64,000 nucleotides of DNA from Aphis gossypii (taxonomy: Eukaryota; Arthropoda; Insecta; Hemiptera; Aphididae): assembly GCF_020184175.1 (NCBI RefSeq), contig NC_065530.1:15663260-15727259 (forward strand), read 5' to 3'. Shown here piece by piece: positions 53,906 to 64,000 of this stretch. Positions within the stretch are counted from its first letter, which is position 1; each line of letters opens with the position of its first letter. The notes below the pieces were generated by a model that did not search any database, was not told the DNA's origin, and saw nothing but the letters and a program-made list of their open reading frames with translations. A program made the translations under genes and the position numbers.

Positions 53906-56900
53906 TATGCCAACAGTGAATACTACAATGGCCCACCTTAAGCCCTACATGATCTCTAGCCAAACGATTGTACACCGAAACACCACAATAATGTTTGTTA
54001 TACAAAATACGATAGACAATGACACGTCATAAACTCCACGAATCTGATGCTGTCACAAGACTATTGATGAAAATTTTAGATAGATATTATTTTTTATTTA
54101 TTATGATCTACAAAATCTCCTTCAAATCCCACCATCCCATTCACGAATTGCATTAGAAAACCACATTATCATATATTTTGTATCTCGACGTGTCACATAA
54201 TTGCATTTTTACGACCATCATCCCTTCAATCAAATTGTATTCTAGAAATATTAAGATATCATAAAACGAAATAAATATACATAATAATGTAGGAATAGCG
54301 AGTTTAAAATATTTTAAATTAATTTTTAATATCTGTTGAGCAAACTAATCTAAAATTATTCTATAATATAAGTGGAAATCACTTTGATCCTATCTAAAAA
54401 TATACTTCAAAATTATCTTATTATTTATACGATAGCCTAACCTTGGTTTGTAAATTTTTAATGTATTTCCTTTTAAGAATTATAGCACCCTAAAAGAGAA
54501 TAAGGCTAACATAATAAAATCGCTTGCATTCTTTTAAATTTCTTATTAAATGTTAAAATCAACTATCATAATATAAATAATATGATTAAATACATTTGAA
54601 AATGTTTTATATTACAACATTTAATATAAAAACGTGTAGAATAAAAATTGTCTCTTAACAATTCATTTGTCAATTAGAAAATAATTTTACCGTAGCTATT
54701 TATTGTGTGTTAATATATTATTACATATTATCACTGAAAAATCTTTTTTGATTTATTTTAAAAACTTAAACATAATATTTATATAAAATTATGTTTAAAA
54801 AAATAAATAAAACTATAAAATACTTATGTGATAATTATTTTGCAATAATTTATACAATTGATAGTAATTACTAATAACAAATATAATATATTATATTGTT
54901 GTAAATGCACTAATAATATATACTTAATTTATTTCAATTGTCTTCAAATCAAATGCATAGGAAACACAACTATTTTAGGTTCTTATTTTATATGTACTTC
55001 TAGAGGGAAGTAAAATATATTGATTTAACAATGTAATGTTACTTTCTAACGTCACCTACTATAAAAAAGGTGAAAAAACTTCAATCTTCAACTTACGGCG
55101 TGATTTCTAAAAATATAATTGAGAAAAATAAGTAATTTAAGGGATTAATAATTTATTAATTTTTTTAATTTTTTTTTTTTTTTACACTACATGGTATTAT
55201 AATGGTATAATATATATTTTAATTTTAAGTTGATAACGATTAGATTAGGGAAAAAAAATTTTACAATATATCGTATTATACTATACTTACTGTATTACTT
55301 ATGAAAATAAATTATATAAATCCTTAGAAATAAAGTTGAACACTTGCTAAGCTCAAAATCAATTTTTGAGTTTAATAATATATTACTATCATGGTAGTTA
55401 GTTTAAAACACACAATTTTCTTAATATTGGTTAGTGTTTATTTTAAATCGTTATCATTTATTTGATATTTCTATTAATTAATAAAGACATTTGTTGTGAA
55501 ATAGTTTTACATGTGCAATAATAATTCTGTAAACGATTTATAGAAGTACAATATTTAAAACCATCAAAGGTCAGTATTTTATATACTCGTATTACTCAAA
55601 GATTATATTTAGTAAACCCACTATTATTATAAGATGTATAACACGATATAAAGTCAATAAAAAATTTTTGTTTTCTTGTAGGTTATACTGAGAATTATAA
55701 TAGTTAAACATGGATTTTTATCCTATACAATGAATTTCAACATACGATTATCAGAAATAATATTAATAATATAGTAGTATGGTTATTTAAATACTCTTGA
55801 AAAAAATTATATAAATTCATTATTATATAATTCATAAGTGTACATATTCCACTTATAATAGAATAGATGATGGTTATCATTAGAAGTTTAAAAATTTAAG
55901 TTACATTGAAAAAAACCTAAAGCTCATTCTTTTTTATTTTATAATTTTATCACTAATATTTTTTTTATATAAGTTTATCCGACTAATCCTAAAAAGTTTC
56001 ATAAGTTTTATTCAACATTATCAGTAAAAACCAGTAACGTATTTAAGATTTTACTTCTTCAGGGTTTTATGGTTCTTTCTAGTAGTAAAAATTCATAAAA
56101 CTTTGAAAAATTCCTATGAAAAACATGCTTATGACTACATCGTTGATATTGTCTAGGTATCGTTGATAAGTAAACAGTGATATAATATATATTTATTGGT
56201 TAATAACACTCAAATCGAAACAAGCTCCCTAAAAAACGTGTACCTATAAAAAGAGTTATAAAAATCGGCGTCTGCGATTATTAATTTTTGTTTATGTTAT
56301 CAATTATAACTTGTATAAGGTACCTACTCGATTAAATATAAAATTAAAGATATTTTTTGTATACTTTTATTTGAAAAAATGTGTATTTATATATTTTATA
56401 TTATTGTTTCTATAAAATAGATCATTTTTTTCTCTTGGTCCGTAAAGTCCATAAACGTATGAAATTAAAAAACTAACATTCTATTCTACTTTAAAAATGT
56501 TATTGTGTTATAAATGATTATAAATCACATAAATTAATAATAAAATTATTGCTAATAGTGATACAATACCCATTTGAACCGTGAATTCTTATCTAGGATT
56601 TTCAAAAACAATTTTATCAGAAGACTGGAAAATGTGGTTATTCATGTCTATAATATTTTTTATTATTGTATTTTTAAAATATACTCAAAAACTATATATA
56701 GGAAATATAACTATACATGAATTAATATAATACAAAAATATGAAAAATAAAAATTTTTTATATTCATTATTAAAATTTGATTGAAGAAAAACAGTTTCAG
56801 CATTTAATTGCTTGTAAAAATAAGTACATGCGCTATGACCTATTATAATAGTATGTAAAATCTAGTCTTTAGTTGTTATGAGAATATTATAATATAATAA

Positions 56901-58254
56901 TATAATGGATAAATGCACCTATGACAGTGGTGTAGCGAAATAACCTACCCAGGACGCCGTGTGATTGAAATATTATTAAAAAAAAAAAAATTATTAAGAG
57001 TAGTCGAAAAAATTATCACAATGGTGATATGCTAATAACTAGATGTCTAAATCTAGTTAAATCAATTATCATTAATTTAAAATTGTTATTGTATACAAAG
57101 TAAAAAACATAACATGAAATGGTTGAACGACTTTTACGTAATAATAATTTAAAAAATAATAGTATAATATAATATATACTATCTATAATAGTATACTAAA
57201 CAGTAAATTCAATGCAGAGGTATGAAACAGAAGAATAACATAATAAGAAAATTAATACTAAAATAGAACAGATTATACGTCACTTATAATAATTATAAAT
57301 TCAGCAGTAGTTTATAATTTGGAGAAAATAGAGGAGTCGTTGGATATAAATAATGAGTATAAAAAATTAGGGTGTGTAATGGAAATTTAAATTTATTAAA
57401 ATCGTCAAACCGTTTATTAACGGTTATATTATAATAAATATTTTTCCTAACATCTATCTAAATTAATATAATTTAAATACATATATTATAAAAATTATAA
57501 ATACACTTTTCCAAACGTTGTTTAATAATTTAAGACATACTATAATAACAATAACTAATAAGTTTTTACATTTTATTACCATTATAGTTACCAATATGCA
57601 GGCTATATGTATATTGCAGATGAAAAGTTAACTTTCCAGGATGAATAAAAAACTATTTATGTAATTTACTAATTGAACCCTTCTGCAACAAAAAAAGATC
57701 TACAAAATATCTACAAGACCAAACACATTGATGTTAGTAACAATTCAAATTATATACGCAATATATTATTGTTTTTGAAGCAAAAACAGTAGATTATATA
57801 TTTTCACATCAATAACGCAAACACTTCACCTTGATATATTCGAAAATATAAGAGGGTATAATTTAAACGATGATCATATTAATTAAACGATACGGTATAA
57901 TATTGATGATGCCAAAACTGTACATGATACGTATATACACTTATTTGAATGAAAATGGTAATATAGTAAGCTATATTCTTATTTATATACAAACATAATA
58001 TCTAGGGTGACTGAAAAATCGTGGATCACATATAAAATAAGCTTCTACTTTATATTTTATTTTAGAACGTGTCAATTTGTCAATATATGATAACTTTATG
58101 CTTTGTCAGTCGAAAAAAATTAAGAACTCAAATATACGTCTAGACAAGATAATAACTTATAAAATGTTAAGTTACGCCGATATGGTTGTATTTCTTATTC
58201 ATGAGCCTAGACTTTTGATAGTTATATATAAATATATACATAAAATATACATCA
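53906..58254. other. AT-rich DNA, possible old repeats
   Basis: 53906-54060 and 54120-54240 are GC-richer, and 56920-56970 (around GTGGTGTAGCGAAA) resembles the edge of a dispersed element. No gene seen. Confidence 0.5.
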
Positions 58255-58445
58255 GCAGTTCTCAAACCGTACACTAGGGGAATCGCTAGCACTTTCTAAG
58301 GCACCGTAGTCTACGGCTCATAATAAATAATTTTAAATATATAGAATTTTTTTTCCTATATTTTATAGTAGGTATTTACAGCTAGGCACTTGGCTGAATT
58401 TTGTTCAAAAAAAAGCACCTAGGAAAAAAGTTTGGGAATTTCTAA
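58255..58445. mobile_element. Second hAT-like MITE relic
   Basis: Left end CAGTTCTCAAACCGTA and right end AGTTTGGGAATTTCTAA are imperfect inverses related to the CAGTGGTTCTCAAAC hAT terminus. The interior has CTAAGGCACCGTAG and AAGCACCTAGGAAA, degraded relatives of each other in inverse sense. No frame of interest; the 66-codon plus frame running into it is incidental. Confidence 0.45.
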
Positions 58446-59509
58446 TATACATTAAGTAATTATATATTTATACATATTTTTTTTTATATTTATATATTAT
58501 GTATTCATTACTAAAAGTTAAATAAAATTTTAATTAATTTTTGTTATTAAAACAATAATTAAGGATTCATAAAAAAATAGTAAATAATAATTAAAATATT
58601 CAGTGACCATCATAACATTATTATTAAAGTGATAAAATGTATATATATATATTGATATTTACAAAGATGTATTCAAAATTTGCCATCCCACCGATCCCCT
58701 CCCCCACACGACCAGGATTAATAAATCTTAAATGTTGTGCATATTATGCTATACTGAATAATTTTATTAAAACAAAGAAAAATAAACGCATATTTATGTA
58801 TTTATAAATAAATTATTATATTATTATTTATTATTATATATATTATTAATATATTTATGTATAAAAATATCATTACAATCCTCAGGACACGGAGTTTTCA
58901 GTTCGTTATTTCATGATTGATACATAGTAATGAGACGAATAAGAAGAAGAGTTTTCAAACAAAGTTCCATGATTTGTAATAGAAAAAATTTAAAGTTAAA
59001 TATCTCTATAAAATGATTTAATATACGAAAAAAATTTCCTATGATCACCTAAACACATACCTGATTCCCATAAGTGTATAAAACGTAAATAAGATGAATT
59101 TTTAAACATTCGGTGATTGCCTTCAAATTGGCGCATCACTATAAATAGTAAAGGTACATAGATTTTATAGACACTTGTGGTGCATACATTGATATAATGA
59201 GCAATAATGTAGCTTGATCGACTCAAGCCATTGATCACTTAATGCCAACACTATATGTGACAAATGATCCTGTCTAAAAGAATCATGTACAACTGACTTC
59301 ATTAGTACTAACACACATAATTGTAGGTACGAAAGTGCTCTATTATAATTTAAAAATACAGATTTGTATGAATAAATGTACAAAATTTAACATTAGAAAA
59401 ACTAAAAAATACAATTCAATATGACACAAAACTGGATATCAATTATCAATGGATAATAATATTATAAATTATTTATTTATAAATAAGTAAGACATTTTAT
59501 CGCTACATA
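58446..59509 (-). other. Downstream flank of DNAAF6
   Basis: Contains the candidate poly(A) signal at 59472-59477. Two minus-strand frames in different phases lie here (58996-59238 and 59165-59383), including RQFEGNHRMFKNSSYLRF and SFRQDHLSHIVLALSDQWL. Their composition is more coding-like than the flanks, so they may be a decayed element or gene fragment. No family was recognised. Confidence 0.4.
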
Positions 59510-59767
59510 TCAAAAGTTGATATCATCGTATTCACGTTTTAAAAACACAGTTACTGTAAGAATATTGGTTGAAGAATTCCACAAAGCCTTCGACATCTGT
59601 TTATGCACATTATGTGGAAAAGGCACGTGTAATCTATATTTAGGACTGCGGATATCAACCGCGTCGTCCGTTATATCTGTACAAATGCCGGGCATACGGT
59701 CTCCAGGCATTTTCACTTCAATCACCATCGCTTCACAACTGGAAGTCAATGGAGTCTTTAGACCCAT
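59510..59767 (-). CDS. DNAAF6: DNAAF6 (PIH1D3), last coding exon with the CS-like C-terminal domain
   Basis: Final 85 codons of DNAAF6. A T-rich tract ending in TAG (59768-59770) precedes the exon. Its first codon, ATG, follows directly in frame from the upstream exon (AFLQ then MGLKTP), so this ATG is internal and not the start. Family landmarks: SSCEAMVIEVKMPG (start of the beta-sandwich), DIRSPKYRLHVPFPHNV (vertebrate LRTPKYKLGLHLPHPV) and the terminus VFLKREYDDINF just before the TGA at 59510-59512. The length and the end agree with the vertebrate protein, so the C-terminus is complete. No frameshift or stop is present. In insects the expected sites of use are sperm flagella and ciliated mechanosensory (chordotonal) neurons. 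A minus-strand AATAAA at 59472-59477, about 35 bp past the stop, is a candidate poly(A) signal. Confidence 0.95.
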   Translation of the reverse strand: MGLKTPLTSSCEAMVIEVKMPGDRMPGICTDITDDAVDIRSPKYRLHVPFPHNVHKQMSKALWNSSTNILTVTVFLKREYDDINF

Positions 59768-62590
59768 CTAAAAAAATTACAAATGTTTTATTTAATATAA
59801 CATGGTTTTAGTAAAATAAGCAAAACATGAAATTATCAAGCTATAAGACATTTAAAATTTAATTCGTATTCATAACGCATTAATATAATATATATATATA
59901 TTAAATTTTACACATTTAGTTTTAAATTTCAAATATTATTAGCATAGAAAATATTAATTTATCAACACGTAATTCACATATTATTTAGTTACAATAAATT
60001 ATATTATATTATGACTTTATGTTTAAAATATGATTGCCTTTACTTTTATTACAATTTTAAAATTAAAACATTAGCTAGGTATATAGATGGTTTGTAATAA
60101 AATACAAATACAGATACAATCGATCTAGATGTTTTAAAATATAAATGATTATATTTTATATTTTAATAGTGTATTATTTATGTTAAATCATACGACCAGA
60201 GGAATAACAGAAACGAATACTCAGAAGAATTGAGAAAAAACTGTATAGTTATAGAAAAATATCAACAGAAAAATATAGAGAATGAAAAAAAACAAAAAAT
60301 AATTCTACAAGTTAAATAATAGAATTGACAAAAGAAAATGTAACTAATGTCGCATTTAATTACACCAATTAAATAACTCGTAGATTTCAAAAATTAATTT
60401 TAAACTAATTAAACATTAAAATATACAATATTTTATTCTACAGTCGTGATCTTGCATAATAAATATTAATAAAAACATAATACCATGATGAAGATAATTT
60501 AAATATACCACCATTTATCCACATTGTCAAATACCATACACAATATAAAAACATAATTCTAGACTATTAATTATAATTAGAAACTTAACATGGATTGACA
60601 TAATAATAAAAACAAATAGGAAAATAGTCATATTATGATAAACATGATTAAACGTAAGTAAACATAAGTAGTAAAAACTGTGAATAAATTCATTATTAAT
60701 TATTACGTTAATTTGCTTGTATTTTCTATCTTAACGTTTCAAATAAACAATTTGATAAATTAAAAACGTAATTAAATAAACATTAATATTATATTTAATT
60801 AATATTTTAGTTAACAAACTTGAACCTACAATGGTTGTAGGATTATAAAAATGTACATCAAATATAACATTTAACCAAAGTTTTTTAAATATACTTAAGA
60901 TATTTTACTAAATACTTAAGTGAATGTAAAATCTACTTATATTAATATATTTTTTTAAACTTAAAACAAAATAACTCTATTTTTGCACTCATTTTTTATT
61001 TGCATAATAATATTATACTATACTTAGTATAAAAACAATAGATTTAGTTATCTTTTGGAGAGACATATTCATTCAATTAGAACATTCATAATTTTGATTA
61101 AAAAATGTTAAATAATAATTAGATTAAAATAATAACAAAATCAATCAAATTCTATAATTATTTATAAGCTATAATAATAAAATTAAATCAAACATAAGCA
61201 TTCAATTATTAATATTTAATTAGTTTTTTGCCAAAATAATGTTAGATATAAGATAATAAAATTTTTATTTTATGGTTTATTTTTTTTATTTTCTAATTAT
61301 ATTAAAAAATGTAATTCTATATATAAATTCTTTACATATAATTTTAATTCTAAATATATCAAAATAAAATAACATTTTTTTTATAGGTGTTTTTTTAAAA
61401 AGATTTTTTACAGTTTTTTGCTATTTACTTTACTTCAAAATCCCATCAATACAAAATACTTGCAAATATTATTATAATTATAAATATTAAATTAATATAA
61501 AAATGTCATTTATATATATTTATATAATACGTATAACGTATGATGTATAACTTAAATAGCGTTTACCTCAAATTATTTTTCTTTTTTTTTAAAGTAATTT
61601 TGAGGTGATATTATTATATAAATTATTTTAGTTATGTTTAACTAATAATATTAATAATATATTAAAATATAAGCCTAAAATACGCAAAACCTATTTTAAA
61701 AGCACAGGTTACATTAAATAAATATATATATAAATTTATAAATATTTTATTAGTCATGATACAATAAACAATAGGTACGCAAGTATACTATTATTTTTAT
61801 CTTGTTTCATTATTGAAGAATAACTATTGCTTACATAATTTTTAAAATATATTTATTTTGATGGACTTTATAATAATGTATTATTATATCTATTACGCAT
61901 ATCAGCAAATGTGACTTATTCCATATTTCCAAAATATTATGTATTGTTAAAAACAAATTTACAATAAAACATTATTATAAAATCAACTATTATAAACACA
62001 TACAAGTTTAAAGTAAGGGATAATATGGTTGATATTACCTATACTATGAAATATAAATAGGCTATAATAATATAAAATATACTATAATATGATATTACAT
62101 ATTATGAATGTGATTTAGCTCCTACCAACCAAGCCTCTAAAACCATCCCTGATTATCAACACTCTGCTTATGATAAAAATTGGCTGGAAAATTATACGAA
62201 CAATCGAAGCAAAGAATATATGATTAATCTGAAATAGGTTATATACTATTTTTAAATTGTTAATTGTTAGGTATTTATTATATTAACAAGCATAATCTAG
62301 GTTCAATGAAAAAAATATTATATTTAGAACTCTTTTTATATAGAACCATCATTACAGCTACAGCCACCAAATGTAATTAGTAATTGTTTATTTCTCTATA
62401 GTACCTATATATCCATAGTATTAACAATATATTATTAATTATATGCATAACGTCATGCTATATGGGTCGAATAAAAATAAATGGATGTTACATCGTTAGA
62501 TTATATTTAAACAATGGTCATAGTATTCCGTAGATTGGAATAAATATTAAAAAGAATAGACGTCCTGACCTCAAAAAACAATTAATTAAT

Positions 62591-62818
62591 GGTCACCTCT
62601 AGGACCTAATGTAAATCTCTGGAACTGCGAAGTTGCGACGTTAATAAAGTTAGCCCCACCAATTCGTTCAATCGACTCCAAACAGGTTTCAATGTTTTGC
62701 AAATTAATTACAAATAATTTCAAATTGGATTTTGGAATTTGCAAACCACTACTAAAACCGCAAATCAAAATTTTAATTTTATATGGCTAATTTCACGCAG
62801 CATCCCTACCTAAAGAAA
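62591..62818 (-). repeat. Left, inverted copy of an intronic repeat
   Basis: Read on the minus strand it contains the words GGATGCTGCGTGAAATTAGCC, CAAAACATTGAAACCTG and TTTGGAGTCGATTGAACG. These recur in direct orientation at 63530-63831. The copies are diverged but clearly the same family. The 60-codon frame across it on the minus strand is repeat sequence, not a gene. It is probably a non-autonomous element or satellite-like unit. Confidence 0.75.
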
Positions 62819-63402
62819 TCAACTTCAAAGTAATGCCCACTTTTTGCCACTATATACGAATAGATGAAATATAATCCAAATGCTTAGAAAATTAAATTGG
62901 GTAAACTAAATAATGAAAAACGTTATATCAATAAAAATTTCAAGTGTCTTAGAATAATAACATATTTTGAATTACAAAGAATACTAAAATTGAAATTTTT
63001 TTGTTTTAAAATAACATAGCCACATAAGTACAATATCGTCAACATTTGAACTTGAAATATCTATAAAAAAATTGTAAATATTTTTTTTTAATATTCGTTA
63101 GAGGTTTCTTATATAAAAAAATATGTAACGAATTTATTTTTTAGTGTTGTGAATTATTATAAATTATAATTGGTACTAGTTAGGTTTTATTTTTTTTTTT
63201 TTTTTTTTTGTCAAAATTTAAATATGTATTTGGTAGTTTGAAGACGTCAGCATAGAACATAATAATGGCTAGTGGCGGAATCAGGAATTTTTCTTGGGAT
63301 CGATATACATATTTTAAGCAATTTTAAACATTTATATGTACGAGTATATAATTATGAAGGCTCTAAGATGATCTGTCTCCTCGTCACTCCTTAAATATGC
63401 CA

Positions 63403-63430
63403 CTAAGAGTGAAGGGAGCTTCACTCTTAG
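63403..63430. repeat. Perfect 12-bp inverted repeat with 4-nt loop
   Basis: CTAAGAGTGAAG (63403-63414), GGAG, then CTTCACTCTTAG (63419-63430). A perfect hairpin inside the repeat-filled part of the DNAAF6 intron. It could be an element end or two adjoining terminal repeats. No CTRR end follows within about 20 bases on either side, so it is not a clear Helitron 3' end. Confidence 0.8.
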
Positions 63431-63440
63431 GTGGGATGAA

Positions 63441-63831
63441 ATAAAAATTTCAAAATTTGTTATTGTAGTTTGTTACAAATCAATTACAAAAGGTAGGCAC
63501 TAGTTTGAAGTAAATATCTTTAAGTGGGGATGCTGCGTGAAGTTGGCACCCCCAACAAGAAAATGGGGTTTCCGGGAAATTGGTGATGTAGCAAATTGTT
63601 ACAAACTAGTTGCAAAATATTGGAACTGGCTGGAGTCGATAGCACAATGTGGGTGTGCTTACTCAGAGGAGTGAAATTAGCCCCATCAAACTAAAAATTT
63701 GATTTTCAGTCTCTGTAGTGATTTGTAAATTCCGAAACCCAATTTGCAATTATTATTTGCAATTAATATGCAAAACATTAAGACCTGTTTGGAGTCGATC
63801 GAACGTGTGGGTGGGACTAACTTCAGTGATG
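63441..63831 (+). repeat. Right, tandem copies of the same intronic repeat
   Basis: At least two, perhaps three, diverged units follow each other. GCAAATTGTTACAAACTAGTTG...GGCTGGAGTCGATAGCAC at 63591-63644 parallels GATTTGTAAATTCC...TTTGGAGTCGATCGAACG at 63720-63805. The stretch at 63460-63490 has a weaker match. The last unit (63669-63831) matches the copy at 62591-62818 in opposite orientation, with about 850 bp between them. Confidence 0.7.
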
Positions 63832-63878
63832 TTAATATAATTAAATAAATAAGTAACGTTATATTTAATTTAGTTTAC

Positions 63879-64000
63879 TTGTAAAAATGCATCTTCTGTT
63901 CCGACATATTGTTGATACTTGACATCATATTCAGGTCTAACTCTAGTATCTGAGATGACGTCAATCGCTTCTGGAGCAGCTACGATCTCTTCTTCTTGCC
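63879..64000 (-). CDS. DNAAF6: DNAAF6 (PIH1D3), internal exon, cut by the window edge
   Basis: Codes for 40 residues of the dynein axonemal assembly factor 6, an HSP90-associated PIH-family cofactor. It works in the cytoplasm to pre-assemble axonemal dynein arms before transport into cilia and flagella. Seen: after two bases of a split codon at the window edge the frame reads an acidic stretch (QEEEIVAAPEAIDV), then RPEYDVKYQQYVGTEDAFLQ. This matches the family segment PEYEI-x(5)-VGTEDIFLGL of vertebrate PIH1D3. The exon ends at CAA followed by a GTAAAC donor (63873-63878), phase 0. The N-terminal part and the start codon lie beyond the right end of the window. Confidence 0.9.

Larger units (their letters stand above)
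59768..63878 (-). other. DNAAF6 intron (4.1 kb)
   Basis: Bounded by a donor at 63877-63878 and an acceptor AG at 59768-59769, joining two phase-0 exons. The left 2.8 kb is plain AT-rich DNA in which I see nothing. The right 1.3 kb is filled with a repeat family in inverted and tandem arrangement (see 62591-62818 and 63441-63831). Confidence 0.85.

Noticed and set aside
53757..54005. 82-codon minus-strand frame
   Set aside because: Most of it is the reversed end of the TIR element; its homologous stretch at 46.9-47.0 kb carries no equivalent gene.
59510..59767. Reading the minus frame as a complete 85-residue protein starting at its ATG
   Set aside because: The ATG directly follows an acceptor AG and continues the upstream exon in frame, so it is an internal codon.
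59517..59771. 84-codon plus-strand frame at the DNAAF6 last exon
   Set aside because: Antisense shadow of the DNAAF6 exon, whose minus-strand protein clearly matches the family.
62586..62768. 60-codon minus-strand frame
   Set aside because: Falls wholly in a repeat that recurs at 63.5-63.8 kb.
63403..63430. Helitron 3' end
   Set aside because: The hairpin is right in size, but no CTRR end follows and no 5' TC start was found.
1..64000. tRNA, rRNA, CRISPR or bacterial/symbiont DNA
   Set aside because: No cloverleaf-like or rRNA-like stretch, no regular spacer array, and the genes present are spliced insect genes.

Overview
The window is very AT-rich eukaryotic DNA with long TA and A/T runs, large introns, sparse exons and decayed transposable elements. 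The best reading is an insect, most likely an aphid. Supporting points are a CRF-like diuretic hormone precursor of the insect type, RTE- and Jockey-like retrotransposon relics, frequent short TAGGTACCTA-like words, and a TIR-bounded repeat I recall from aphid genomes. Species cannot be fixed from the sequence alone. Prokaryotic features (operons, ribosome binding sites, CRISPR) are absent.

Two real genes can be supported, both on the minus strand and both split by introns. (1) About 6.3-12.0 kb: the diuretic hormone 44 (Dh44, CRF-like) precursor. The exon at 11875-12006 encodes a signal peptide and propeptide. The exon at 6330-6590 encodes the 44-residue hormone followed by a Gly-Lys-Arg amidation/cleavage site. 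The exons join in phase across a 5.3-kb intron and give a 130-residue precursor. (2) From 59.5 kb to the right edge: the 3' half of DNAAF6 (PIH1D3), an axonemal dynein assembly factor. The exons at 63879-64000 (cut by the window) and 59510-59767 are joined in phase across a 4.1-kb intron.

Layout: 0-4 kb is AT-rich with an RT fragment of a Jockey-like LINE. 4.16-4.46 kb is a probable GPCR remnant (plus strand). 5.2-5.4 kb is a small GC-richer patch. 6.3-12.6 kb is Dh44 and its CpG-richer upstream region. 12.6-44.5 kb is mostly featureless AT-rich DNA. It contains a CpG-richer patch at 18.9-19.3 kb, unassigned open frames at 25.0 and 25.9 kb, an RTE-like LINE 3' relic at 31.1-31.5 kb and a hAT-like MITE at 35.1 kb. 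44.6-44.9 kb is a CpG-rich, (ACG)n-bearing island that looks like a promoter or 5' exon of an unknown gene. 46.1-47.05 kb is a TIR-bounded repeat, with a partial second copy at 53.7-53.9 kb. 48.55-49.6 kb is a decayed Jockey-like LINE. 53.04-53.37 kb is an open frame that may be an exon of a secreted protein. The DNAAF6 intron holds tandem and inverted copies of another repeat.

The two genes have no evident shared job: one is a neuroendocrine hormone, the other a ciliary/sperm flagellum chaperone factor. No new multi-gene system was found. The observations most worth checking are the Dh44 gene model, the GPCR remnant beside it, and the unassigned open frames at 25 and 53 kb.
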